NCBI GenBank assembly: GCA_016713785.1 | Contig: JADJOM010000003.1 | Location: 372,001-436,000, forward strand | Direction of reading: 5' to 3' | From: Gemmatimonadota bacterium | Lineage (GTDB): Bacteria; Gemmatimonadota; Gemmatimonadetes; Gemmatimonadales; GWC2-71-9 | DNA: 64,000 nucleotides | Shown: positions 18,107 to 29,109 of the stretch, piece after piece | Layout: the number at the start of each line of letters is the position of its first letter | Numbering within the stretch: the stretch's first letter is position 1 | The notes under the pieces: generated by a model | The model's database searches: none | What the model was told of the DNA's origin: nothing | What the model saw: the letters and a program-made list of their open reading frames with translations, nothing else | Translations under genes and position numbers: made by a program

Positions 18107-18471
18107 GGAGACTCCTCCAGTCCGGACAGCAGCCAGCGGCGGACATCGTCCGCGAGCCGTGGCGTGGCGGTCTCTCCGGCCTGGGTGAACCGGGCGGCCC
18201 GGGCCTCCGCGGAGGCCTGCAACTCCGCGATCCGCTCCGCCGTGCGCCGGGCGATGCGCTGCTCCAGCTCGCCCACCGCATGTGCCACCTCGGCGTCCAC
18301 GCCGCGGGCCGCCGTCTCGGCCTGATGGCGCGCCTCCGCCAGGAGGGCGGCCGCTTCGGCGCGGGCACTCTCCAGCCGGGCCGTCAGCTGATGCTCGGTG
18401 GCGATCAGGCGCGCAAGGTCGCCCTCGGCCCCGGGGTGGGCCGGAAGGTGGGAGCTCCGGGAGTGTGACAT
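18103..18471 (-). CDS. V-type ATP synthase stalk subunit G/H (coiled coil)
   Basis: This 122-residue, Ala/Glu/Arg-rich helical protein (LIATEHQLTARLESARAEAAALLAEARHQAETAA and on, quoted in part) matches the small partner of subunit E in the peripheral stalk. It is the first gene of the operon, as in Thermus-type operons (order G-I-L-E-C-F-A-B-D). Its name differs between schemes (AtpH, NtpF or subunit G). The call rests on coiled-coil character and position, since these proteins conserve little sequence. Start 18471 is the first ATG before the helical region. Confidence 0.72.
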   Translation of the reverse strand: MSHSRSSHLPAHPGAEGDLARLIATEHQLTARLESARAEAAALLAEARHQAETAARGVDAEVAHAVGELEQRIARRTAERIAELQASAEARAARFTQAGETATPRLADDVRRWLLSGLEESP

Positions 18472-18731
18472 GGCCTGACGGCCTCTGCTTCCTGCCCAGG
18501 GAACTGGCGTACCCGAGGAGTGCCCGGCAGTCGGACACCAGGAACCGCCTGCAACATCGGGCCGGGCGGGGGAAAGGCCGATGAACCGCGCTATAAGGAA
18601 GGCTTCAAGCCCGGCAGGGGCATGGATGGGGCCCCGGGTCGGTGTGGCGGGAGGGCCACTCTGGCGTGGGGGGCCGTGGATCGGTACACTCCCGGGCGGT
18701 TTCTCCGGCACCGCCCCCTCTTCCCGACGCC

Positions 18732-20270
18732 ATGATCCGCTTCAACCACATCACCGGCAGCCTCGCCGGGACCACCACCGAACTGGACAAGCGCTCCATC
18801 CGCGTGGGGACCAGCGGGGATTGCGATGTCCGGTACCACCTCGAGCGGGATCCCGAGGTGGGGCGCTACCACGCGGCGGTGGTGAAGAAGGAGGATGCCT
18901 ACCACCTGCTCGACCTGGGGCAGGTGGGCGGCGTGTGGGTGAACGGGGAGCGGGTGCAGAGCCAGCCGCTCAAGAGCGGCGACCGGGTGCGGTTCGGGGG
19001 CGAGGGCGGGCCCGAGGCCGAGATCGCGGTGATCTTCGACCCCAACTACAACGCGGCGCAGGACGCCGCGCAGATGGTCGAGACGTTCAAGGAGCGCACC
19101 CGCGAGACCTCCGCGCTGCGGATCGTGGCGGCGGCGGCGGAACGGGTGGCGGAGGAGCGGGCCAAGGCGGGCGGGACCAAGTCGCGCCGCACCATGGAGC
19201 TCATGGCCGACACCATCCACGAGGTCGGCGACCTGATGAAGGCGCAGACGCGCCGCCGCTGGGTCCGGATCGTGGGGATGGTGACGGCGGTCTCGCTGCT
19301 GGTGATCACCGTGCTGTCGTTCGTGCTCTACCGGAAGCAGCAGCAGATCAACCTGCTGCTGGACCAGAAGGCGCGCTACGACACCGAGCTGCGCACCATC
19401 CAGGAGCGGATGGCGGTGGAACGGGACTCGCTCAAGCTGACCCAGCTGGAGCGGGAGTTCCAGATCACCCAGGCCAACGCGGTGCAGGCGCTGGCGCAGC
19501 TGGCCGAGAAGGACCAGCAGAAGGCCGCCGAGGTGGCCGAGAGCGGCGACGAGCTGGACCGCGAGATCCGGGCGATCCTGCGGCAGTTCGACGCCGCGGC
19601 CTACGCGGTCCCGCCCATCTTCAAGGAGCGGGTGGCCTACCACATCGAGGTGCTGCGCCGCGCCGGCCCGACCGCGCGGGTGATCTACCGCCGGAAGGTG
19701 AAGTACTGGCCCCAGATCACGGCCGAGTTCAAGGCGCTGGAGCTGCCGGAGGCGATGGCCTACGTGGCCTGGACCGAGTCCCAGTTCGACCCGATGGCCA
19801 AGAGCAGCGCCGGGGCGCGCGGGATGTGGCAGATGACGCGGACCACGGCCCAGTCGCTCGGGCTGCGGGTGGACGGGGCGGTGGATGAGCGGACCGACGT
19901 GCCGAAGCAGACCCGCGCCGCCACCAAGTACCTCGCGGGGCTGCTGGCGGAGTTCGGCGAGGACGCCTTCATGCTGGCCATGGCGAGCTACAACAAGGGC
20001 GAGAACGGCGTGCGGCGGGTGCTCCGGAAGGTGTCGCAGACGCCGGGCGGCTTCAAGAAGAGCAAGCGCGACTTCTGGCACCTGTACCGGCTCAAGCTGC
20101 TCCCCGAGGAGACCCGGGAGTACGTGCCCAAGATCATCGCCGCGGCGATCGTCTGCAACAACCCGGAGAAGTACGGGCTCATCAAGCCCGATCCCGACAG
20201 CGCCACCGCGGCGGTCGCCGCGAAGGCGCCGGCCGCCAGACCCGCCCAGGCCGCGCCGCGGGCGCGCTGA
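18732..20270 (+). CDS. FHA domain / membrane helix / SLT lytic transglycosylase fusion
   Basis: A 512-residue protein. Residues 1-100 look like an FHA phospho-threonine-binding domain (SIRVGTSGDCDVRY, then EVGRYHAAVV, then GGVWVNGERV). A membrane helix lies at about 177-200, followed by a coiled coil to about 290. The C-terminal domain, from about 335, is an SLT/MltD-type lytic transglycosylase: catalytic Glu349 in AWTESQFDP, then SSAGARGMWQMTRTTA, MASYNKGENGV and EYVPKIIAAAIV. Topology would put FHA in the cytoplasm and the murein-cleaving domain in the periplasm, so phospho-signalling could recruit or control wall cleavage. No partner kinase is adjacent. It stands alone between the ATPase operon and a lipoprotein gene. 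Confidence 0.85.
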   Translation: MIRFNHITGSLAGTTTELDKRSIRVGTSGDCDVRYHLERDPEVGRYHAAVVKKEDAYHLLDLGQVGGVWVNGERVQSQPLKSGDRVRFGGEGGPEAEIAVIFDPNYNAAQDAAQMVETFKERTRETSALRIVAAAAERVAEERAKAGGTKSRRTMELMADTIHEVGDLMKAQTRRRWVRIVGMVTAVSLLVITVLSFVLYRKQQQINLLLDQKARYDTELRTIQERMAVERDSLKLTQLEREFQITQANAVQALAQLAEKDQQKAAEVAESGDELDREIRAILRQFDAAAYAVPPIFKERVAYHIEVLRRAGPTARVIYRRKVKYWPQITAEFKALELPEAMAYVAWTESQFDPMAKSSAGARGMWQMTRTTAQSLGLRVDGAVDERTDVPKQTRAATKYLAGLLAEFGEDAFMLAMASYNKGENGVRRVLRKVSQTPGGFKKSKRDFWHLYRLKLLPEETREYVPKIIAAAIVCNNPEKYGLIKPDPDSATAAVAAKAPAARPAQAAPRAR

Positions 20271-20497
20271 GGCTTCCCCGGGGCCGCCGCTGTCGCGGCC
20301 CGCTCCACTCCCGGCCCGCCGGTCCCGATGCACCGCCCATGACAGCATTGTCATGTCCCGGTGTGAGTCCGGTCACTTCCGTCCAACTTCCATGCGTTTA
20401 GCATTCGTGCACTTGCACGCGGCCACCCTTGCCCGCGCGCGGCGGTACCGGCCCGGAACGGAATGCCGGTACCCTGGACCCCAGTAGGAGGTACCCG

Positions 20498-21406
20498 ATG
20501 CGTCGTTCCCTCTGGCTCGTGCCGCTTGTCCTGCTGCTCGGCTGCAACCAGCACAAGGAAGAGCTCACGAAGGCGCTCGCCGATGCCCAGGCGCTCGCGG
20601 CCGAGAAGGACAGCCTGATCACCGAGGTCCTCGAGACCTCGAAGTTCGTCAACGGCGTGAACGAGGAGCTGGCCAAGGCCCGCACCGCGCTGGTGACCAC
20701 CGCCACCAACACCGACGCCGGCACCCCGGCCGACCGTGACCGGGCCGCCCGGACCGCGGCGCTGGAGCGGGTCCAGGCCCTGGTGGCCCGCCTGAACGAG
20801 ACCGAGCAGCGCCTGGAGCAGAGCACCACCCGGGCCCGGTCGCTGTCCAGCCGGAACACCGGCCTGCTGCGCCAGATCGAGGAGTACAAGGCGAGCATCG
20901 ACAGCCTGCAGGCCACCGCGCTGCGCACCGAGAACGAGCTGCGGGGCGTGATCGACTCCCAGACGGTGCAGATCGCCGGCCTGAACGGCCAGCTCGACAC
21001 GGCGCGGGTGGTCAACGCCCAGCTCACCAGCGACAAGGTGGCGCTGCAGGACACCGTGGGGAACCTGACCAGCTACAAGAACACGGTGTTCTACATCGCG
21101 GGCACGGAGGAGGAGCTGCTGCAGAAGGGCGTCGTCGTGAAGGAGGGCAAGAAGTTCCTCTTCTTCGGCGGCAAGCAGCTGCACCCGGCGCGCAGCCTCG
21201 ATCCCTCGGTGTTCACCCCGATGGACAAGACCACCGCCACCGCCATCAGCCTCCCGGCCGGCGAGTACAAGATGGTCTCCCGGCAGGACCTCTCCTTCGC
21301 CGACTCGGCGTCGGTCCGGGACGGCAAGGTGACCGGCACGCTCCACATTGCCCAGCCCGAGCAGTTCTGGGCCGGGTCGAAGTACCTGATCCTCGTGGAG
21401 AACTGA
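20498..21406 (+). CDS. Coiled-coil lipoprotein, unknown function
   Basis: A 302-residue protein with a lipoprotein signal (MRRSLWLVPLVLLLGC, lipid-modified Cys16). About 190 residues of Ala/Glu/Lys/Arg coiled coil follow, to around residue 205, then a compact C-terminal domain (GTEEELLQKGVVVKEGKKFL, then DLSFADSASVRDGKV and QPEQFWAGSKYLILVEN). I do not recognise the C-terminal domain as a named family; similar lipoproteins with a coiled coil before a small beta domain are common in Gemmatimonadota and Bacteroidota. TAGGAGG lies 7 bases before the ATG. A strong terminator follows, so it is probably monocistronic or ends a unit with the SLT gene 227 bases upstream. Confidence 0.75.
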   Translation: MRRSLWLVPLVLLLGCNQHKEELTKALADAQALAAEKDSLITEVLETSKFVNGVNEELAKARTALVTTATNTDAGTPADRDRAARTAALERVQALVARLNETEQRLEQSTTRARSLSSRNTGLLRQIEEYKASIDSLQATALRTENELRGVIDSQTVQIAGLNGQLDTARVVNAQLTSDKVALQDTVGNLTSYKNTVFYIAGTEEELLQKGVVVKEGKKFLFFGGKQLHPARSLDPSVFTPMDKTTATAISLPAGEYKMVSRQDLSFADSASVRDGKVTGTLHIAQPEQFWAGSKYLILVEN

Positions 21407-21437
21407 GCCCGCAACCCTTTCGGCTCACCCCGCATCT

Positions 21438-21476
21438 AACGCCCTCCGGGATCCGTCCCGGGGGGCGTTCGGTTTT
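21438..21476 (+). terminator. Intrinsic terminator after the lipoprotein gene
   Basis: An inverted repeat (AACGCCCTCCGGGA / TCCCGGGGGGCGTT, one mismatch, loop TCCG) is followed by CGGTTTT. It lies 32 bases after the stop codon, and the stem plus T run is a standard rho-independent signal. Confidence 0.85.
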
Positions 21477-21580
21477 CACACCCCCCCCTCGTTGCGGCGT
21501 CCCGGGCCACCGGACACATTGGGCTCGCCGGGCTCGCGCCCGGCCCCCCTGCGCATTCCCGCACCGCAAAGGAACCTCCC

Positions 21581-22951
21581 ATGCCCCTGCTCCAGCGGCG
21601 TGGCCTGCTGGCGGCCATCGGCGTCGTGGCCATCGGCGCGCCCGCCACCTGGCTGCTCGCCCGGACCCCCGCCGGCGCCGCCTCGGCGGTGGTGGCGCGG
21701 GTCACGCGCGGCGAGTTCGTGGTCACGGTGGCCACCTCCGGCGAACTCCGGGCCCGGAAGTTCGTGCAGATCACCGTGCCGCCGAACGTGCAGGAGGCGG
21801 AGATCTACCAGATGAAGATCTCCTCGATCGTGCCGGAGGGGACGGTGGTGAAGGCGGGGGAGGTGGTGGCCGAGCTCGACCGCTCCTCGCTGGCCCCCAA
21901 GATCGCCGAGGTCTCGCTGGCGCTGCAGAAGGCGCAGGCGGTCTACGAGCAGGCGATGCTCGACTCGACGCTCAACCTCTCCAAGGCCCGGGAGGACATC
22001 CGGACCATGGAGCTGGGGCTCGAGGAGAAGCGGCTGGCCAAGGAGCAGGCGGCGTACGAGGCGCCGACCATCCAGCGGCAGGCGGCGATCGACCTGGAGA
22101 AGGCGGAGCGGGCCCTGGCCCAGGCCCGCCTCGACTACAAGACCAAGACCGACCAGGCCCAGGCCAAGATGCGCGAGGTGGGGGCCGACCTCGACCGGGA
22201 GAAGAACAAGCTGCAGGTGGTGCAGGAGGTGATGCAGGCCTTCACCATCATGGCCCCGGCGCCCGGCATGGTCATCTACGTGAAGGAGTGGAATGGCCGC
22301 AAGCGCACCACCGGGTCGCAGATCAACGCCTGGGACCCCGCCGTGGCCACCCTGCCGGACCTGACACAGATGGAGTCGGTCACGTACGTCAACGAGATCG
22401 ACATCCGGAAGATCAAGGTGGGGCAGCCGGTGGCGCTCACCCTGGACTCCGACCCCACCAAGCGCCTGACCGGCGTGGTCACCAGCGTGGCCAACGTGGG
22501 GGAGCAGCGGCCCAACACCGACGCCAAGGTGTTCGAGGTGAAGGTGAACGTCGCCGAGGTCGACACCACGCTCCGGCCGGGGATGACCACCGGGAACAGC
22601 ATCGAGACGCTGCGGCTCCCGGACGTCCTCTCGGTGCCGATCGAGGCGCTCCACGGCGCCGACGGGGTGCCGTTCGTCTACAAGGCGCGCGGCGCCGGCA
22701 GCGTGCGGCAGGAGGTGGTCACCGGGGACATGAGCGAGGACGAGGTGGTCATCACCGCCGGGCTCGCCGCCGACGACCAGGTGCTGCTGGCCCCGCCCGC
22801 CGGCGGGGAGAAGCTCGAGCTGCTGCGGCTGCCGGGATCGACGGCGGGGCAGCCCGCCGCCGGCGGCGACACGGCCCGCCGGGCCCAGCCCCTGACACCG
22901 CCGCTGGATTCGTCCCGGCGCGCGGCGCCGCCCCCGGCGCCGGGGCGCTGA
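21581..22951 (+). CDS. Periplasmic adaptor (HlyD/MacA-like) of an efflux system
   Basis: A 456-residue adaptor with an N-terminal signal anchor (about residues 5-28). A first beta strand-rich half (ARVTRGEFVVTVATSGEL) is followed by a lipoyl-like half, a long coiled-coil hairpin (about 105-215, KIAEVSLALQKAQAVYEQAM) and the second half with a beta-barrel (VGQPVALTLDSDPTKRLTG). The C-terminus is Pro/Ala-rich. Adaptors of this type bridge an inner-membrane transporter and an outer-membrane channel. The permease starts 2 bases after its stop and a TolC-like gene follows, so the tripartite assignment is firm. The substrate is unknown. Confidence 0.87.
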   Translation: MPLLQRRGLLAAIGVVAIGAPATWLLARTPAGAASAVVARVTRGEFVVTVATSGELRARKFVQITVPPNVQEAEIYQMKISSIVPEGTVVKAGEVVAELDRSSLAPKIAEVSLALQKAQAVYEQAMLDSTLNLSKAREDIRTMELGLEEKRLAKEQAAYEAPTIQRQAAIDLEKAERALAQARLDYKTKTDQAQAKMREVGADLDREKNKLQVVQEVMQAFTIMAPAPGMVIYVKEWNGRKRTTGSQINAWDPAVATLPDLTQMESVTYVNEIDIRKIKVGQPVALTLDSDPTKRLTGVVTSVANVGEQRPNTDAKVFEVKVNVAEVDTTLRPGMTTGNSIETLRLPDVLSVPIEALHGADGVPFVYKARGAGSVRQEVVTGDMSEDEVVITAGLAADDQVLLAPPAGGEKLELLRLPGSTAGQPAAGGDTARRAQPLTPPLDSSRRAAPPPAPGR

Positions 22952-22953
22952 GC

Positions 22954-24348
22954 GTGGCCCTCGACCGGGCGCTGCTCGACCGCCTGCGGCGGGAGGTGCT
23001 GGCGCATGCGGCCTTCGGCCTGCGCACCGCGCTCGAGGCGGTGCGCCACAACAAGCTGCGCGCCGGGCTCACCTCCCTCGGCATCCTGTTCGGGGTGGCG
23101 TCGGTCATCGCCATGCTGGCCGTGGGCAAGGGCGCGGAGCAGGAGATCCTGGAGCAGATGCGGCTGCTGGGCTCCAACAACGTGATGATCACCCCGCTGG
23201 TGGAGCAAAAGGAGGGGCAGGCGCGGGAGGAGCCGGGCCGCGAGGTGAAGAAGTTCTCCCCCGGACTCACCTACGCCGACGCGCGCGCCATCGCCCGCAT
23301 CATCCCCGCGGTGGAGGCCACCAGCGCGGAGATCATCCTCAACACCTCGGTGACCCGCGAGGGCCGGCGCCGCAGCGGCAAGCTGCTCGGCGTGGACACC
23401 ACCTACTTCCGGCTGACCAACCTGGCGCTGGGCGAGGGGCGGTGGTTCAGCCGCGAGCAGGTGGAGCGGGGCCTCCCGGTGGCGATCATCGGCCAGGGCA
23501 TCCGCACCCGCTTCTTCACCACCGAGGATCCCGTCGGCCAGTCGATCAAGGTGGGCGACACCTGGCTCCGGGTGGTGGGGGTGCTGGCCGACCGCCGGGT
23601 GAGCGCCGAGATCGCGTCCCGCCTGGGCATCCGGGACGCCAACATGGACGTCTACGTGCCGGTGCACACCATGCTGCTCCGCTTCCGCAACCGGGCCCAG
23701 CTCACCCAGCAGGACATCGAGCAGGCGGCGCGGGCGGGCACCTTCACCCGCAGCGGCGAGGAGGAGAGCGAGGAGGTGCGGCAGGAGCGCACCAACGCCA
23801 ACCAGCTCGACCGGATCATCGTGCGGGTGGCGGAGGCGGGGCAGGTGGCGCCGGTGGCCGACATCGCGCGGCGGATGCTCACCCGCCGGCACAACACCGT
23901 GGTCGACTTCGAGATCACCGTGCCGGAGCTGCTGCTCAAGCAGGAGCAGCGCACCAAGGCCATCTTCAACATCGTGCTCGGCGCCATCGCCTCGATCTCG
24001 CTGGTGGTCGGCGGCATCGGCATCATGAACATCATGCTCGCCTCGGTGCTGGAGCGGATCCGGGAGATCGGGGTGCGGCGCGCGGTCGGCGCCACCGAGC
24101 AGGACATCCTGTTCCAGTTCCTGAGCGAGGCGGTGCTGATCAGCGTGGCCGGCGGCTGCGCCGGGGTGCTCCTCGGCGTGGTGGGCAGCGCGGTCATCGA
24201 GCGCGCCGCCGGGGTCCGGACGATCGTGGCCCCGCTCTCCGTCCTGCTGGCCTTCGGGGTGTCGTTCGCCGTCGGGTTGGTCTTCGGCATCGTCCCCGCC
24301 TACCGGGCCGCCCGGCAGGACCCGGTCACCTCCCTCCGCTACGAGTGA
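22954..24348 (+). CDS. MacB-like ABC transporter permease
   Basis: A 464-residue FtsX/MacB-type membrane protein. It has an N-terminal membrane helix (about residues 38-58, AGLTSLGILFGVASVIAML), a large periplasmic MacB-PCD domain (about 60-340) and three C-terminal helices. The conserved FtsX core reads GGIGIMNIMLASVLERIREIGVRRAVGAT. The start is GTG at 22954, directly after the adaptor stop. No ATP-binding subunit is fused or adjacent, so the ATPase must come from elsewhere. Start choice by eye: the longer open frame upstream lies inside the adaptor gene. Confidence 0.88.
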   Translation: MALDRALLDRLRREVLAHAAFGLRTALEAVRHNKLRAGLTSLGILFGVASVIAMLAVGKGAEQEILEQMRLLGSNNVMITPLVEQKEGQAREEPGREVKKFSPGLTYADARAIARIIPAVEATSAEIILNTSVTREGRRRSGKLLGVDTTYFRLTNLALGEGRWFSREQVERGLPVAIIGQGIRTRFFTTEDPVGQSIKVGDTWLRVVGVLADRRVSAEIASRLGIRDANMDVYVPVHTMLLRFRNRAQLTQQDIEQAARAGTFTRSGEEESEEVRQERTNANQLDRIIVRVAEAGQVAPVADIARRMLTRRHNTVVDFEITVPELLLKQEQRTKAIFNIVLGAIASISLVVGGIGIMNIMLASVLERIREIGVRRAVGATEQDILFQFLSEAVLISVAGGCAGVLLGVVGSAVIERAAGVRTIVAPLSVLLAFGVSFAVGLVFGIVPAYRAARQDPVTSLRYE

Positions 24349-24353
24349 ACCCC

Positions 24354-25811
24354 ATGTCCCTCCGGACCGCGCGCCCGGCCGGGCTGCTGCTTGTCGCGCT
24401 GCTGGCGAGCGCCCCGGTGGCCGGGCAGGAGCCGCTGACCCTGGCGCAGGTGGTGACCCGCGCCCTCGCCCAGAGCCACCTCGCCGAGGCGGCGCGGGCC
24501 ACCCGCGACGCCGCCCGCTACCGCGATCGCGCCTTCTACTCGCGGCAGCTCCCGCGCCTGAGCCTGGGCGGCACCGTGCCCGCCTACAACCGCGCCATCA
24601 TCCCGGTGCTGCAGCCCGACGGCAGCACCAGCTTCCGGCCCCAGGACCAGGTGCAGGCGGAGCTGACGGCCACGATGTCGCAGACCCTGCCGCTCACCGG
24701 CGGGGACCTGTTCGTCTCGTCGGGGCTGTCCCGCCTGTCGGTGAGCGGGCAGCAGTCGATCCGCACTTGGTCCAGCACGCCGTTCACGGTGGGCCTCCGG
24801 CAGCCGCTGTTCCGCGCCAACGCCAACGGCTGGGACCGGACGGAGGAGCCGCTCCGCGCCGAGCTGGCCGAGCGGCAGTTCCGGGAGGCGCGGGAGACGG
24901 TGGCGCTGGAGGCGACGTCGCGGTTCTTCGACCTCTACGCCGCGGAGGTGGCGCTGCGGAACGCGGCGTCGAACGCGGCGGTGAACGACACCCTGTACAC
25001 GCTCAACAAGGGGCGGTTCGAGGTCGGCAAGATCGGGGAGAACGACCTGCTGCAGAGCGAGCTGGCGCTGCTCCGGTCCCGGAACGCGCTGGACGCCGCC
25101 CGGCTGGAGCAGCAGCGGGCCGCGGCGGCGCTGCGGCTCCTGCTCAACCTCGCGCCGGCGGAGCCGCTGGCCATCGCGGCCTCGACCACCGTGCCCCAGT
25201 TCCAGCCCGACACCCTGGTGGCGGTGACCGAGGCGCGGCGCAACCGGGCGGTGAGCAGTGACGCGGACCTGCAGGAGGTCCAGGCCCGCCGGCGGATCGC
25301 GGAGGCGAAGCTCAACAACGGCCTGGGCGCCACGGTGCAGGCGAGCTACGGCTTCAACGCCACGGGGTCGGAGGCCAGCGCCGCCTACACCAACCTGCAG
25401 GAGGCCCGCCAGTTCACGCTCTCGGTGGACGTGCCGCTGCTGCAGTGGGGCCTGCGCAAGGAGAGCATCCAGGCCGCGCGCGCCGACCAGGAACGGACCC
25501 GGTCCGAAACGCGGGCGGCGCTCGACGCGGCGGCGCAGGAGGCCCACTTCGCGGTGCTCGAGCTGCTCCAGGCGCGCAGCACCCTGCTGCTCTCCGCCAA
25601 GGCGGATACCGTGGCGGGCCGGCGGTTCGACGTGGCCTACAACCGTTACGTGATCGGCCGGATCGACATCGACAACCTGTACTTCGCCCAGGGGGAGAAG
25701 GACCAGGCGGTCGCGCAGTTCGTGCAGGCGCTGCGCGGGTACTGGGTGGCCTACTACCGGCTGCGGCGGGTCACGCTCTACGACTTCGAGACCGGCCAGC
25801 CGCTGCGGTGA
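24354..25811 (+). CDS. TolC-family outer-membrane efflux channel
   Basis: A 485-residue protein with a signal peptide (MSLRTARPAGLLLVALLAS, cleavage near residue 24) and two repeats of the outer-membrane efflux (OEP) pattern. The first has LTLAQVVTRALAQSHLAEAARA; the coiled-coil segments include RNAASNAAVNDTLYTLNKGRF and GRIDIDNLYFAQGEKDQAV. These trimeric proteins form the outer-membrane duct that docks to the adaptor. It starts 5 bases after the permease stop, closing the tripartite operon. Confidence 0.87.
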   Translation: MSLRTARPAGLLLVALLASAPVAGQEPLTLAQVVTRALAQSHLAEAARATRDAARYRDRAFYSRQLPRLSLGGTVPAYNRAIIPVLQPDGSTSFRPQDQVQAELTATMSQTLPLTGGDLFVSSGLSRLSVSGQQSIRTWSSTPFTVGLRQPLFRANANGWDRTEEPLRAELAERQFREARETVALEATSRFFDLYAAEVALRNAASNAAVNDTLYTLNKGRFEVGKIGENDLLQSELALLRSRNALDAARLEQQRAAAALRLLLNLAPAEPLAIAASTTVPQFQPDTLVAVTEARRNRAVSSDADLQEVQARRRIAEAKLNNGLGATVQASYGFNATGSEASAAYTNLQEARQFTLSVDVPLLQWGLRKESIQAARADQERTRSETRAALDAAAQEAHFAVLELLQARSTLLLSAKADTVAGRRFDVAYNRYVIGRIDIDNLYFAQGEKDQAVAQFVQALRGYWVAYYRLRRVTLYDFETGQPLR

Positions 25812-25922
25812 AGGGGCGGCCGGGGCCGCGTCGCTGCCGCGGCCGCTTCGCGGGCGCTTCACGGCTTCCTCACGCGCGGGGGGCATCTCTTGAGGCGCCG
25901 GCCCATCGTGAGCGGAGCGACC

Positions 25923-28592
<2,670 letters not shown>

Positions 28593-28614
28593 CGGCGGGC
28601 GCCGCGGCCGAGGC

Positions 28615-28656
28615 TTGACATCCGGCGCGGTATGTTGAATTATCAGCAGTGCTGAT
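28615..28656 (+). promoter_or_regulatory. Promoter and palindromic operator of the blaI operon
   Basis: A perfect TTGACA -35 box (28615-28620) is followed after 17 bases by AATTAT (28638-28643), a weak -10. A perfect 7-1-7 inverted repeat, ATCAGCA-G-TGCTGAT (28642-28656), overlaps the -10 and start region. BlaI/MecI repressors bind such dyads, so autoregulation is likely. Confidence 0.75.
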
Positions 28657-28714
28657 TTCTCAGCAGGGCTGCGGCCCTGCCCGGATTCCGTCCTGTCGCG
28701 GAGAGCCGTCCGTC

Positions 28715-29107
28715 ATGGTCAAGCGCCCCGTCACCGAGGACCTGAGCCGTCGCGAGCGGCAGGTCATGGAAGTCCTGCACCGTCGCGGGGAGGCCACCGT
28801 GACCGACATCCTGCAGGCGCTGCCCGACCCGCCGACCTATTCCGCGGTCCGGTCCATCCTCCGGATCCTGGGGGAGAAGAAGCTGATCGGGTACCGGGAG
28901 GACGGGCCGCGCTACGTGTACTTCCCCGCCAAGCCGACCGACAAGGCGCGGGACGACGTGCTGGCGCACGTGGTCCGGACCTACTTCGCGGGTTCCACCG
29001 AGCAGGCCGTGACGGCGCTGCTCCGCCTCTCCGACGCCGACGTGAGCGAGGCCGAGCTCGCCCGGCTGCGCGAGAAGATCCGGCGCGCCCGCCAGGGCGA
29101 GGAGTGA
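28715..29107 (+). CDS. BlaI/MecI-type transcriptional repressor
   Basis: A 130-residue winged-helix repressor. The N-terminus TEDLSRRERQVMEVLHRRGEA, the DNA-recognition segment TYSAVRSILRILGEKKLI and the C-terminal dimer helix with TEQAVTALLRLS match the family. Classic members are cut by a BlaR1/MecR1-type membrane peptidase to switch on resistance genes. Here the M56 peptidase gene follows immediately. I choose the ATG at 28715; the open frame extends upstream into the operator. It probably controls its own operon through the dyad at 28642-28656. Confidence 0.88.
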   Translation: MVKRPVTEDLSRRERQVMEVLHRRGEATVTDILQALPDPPTYSAVRSILRILGEKKLIGYREDGPRYVYFPAKPTDKARDDVLAHVVRTYFAGSTEQAVTALLRLSDADVSEAELARLREKIRRARQGEE

Positions 29108-29109
29108 CC

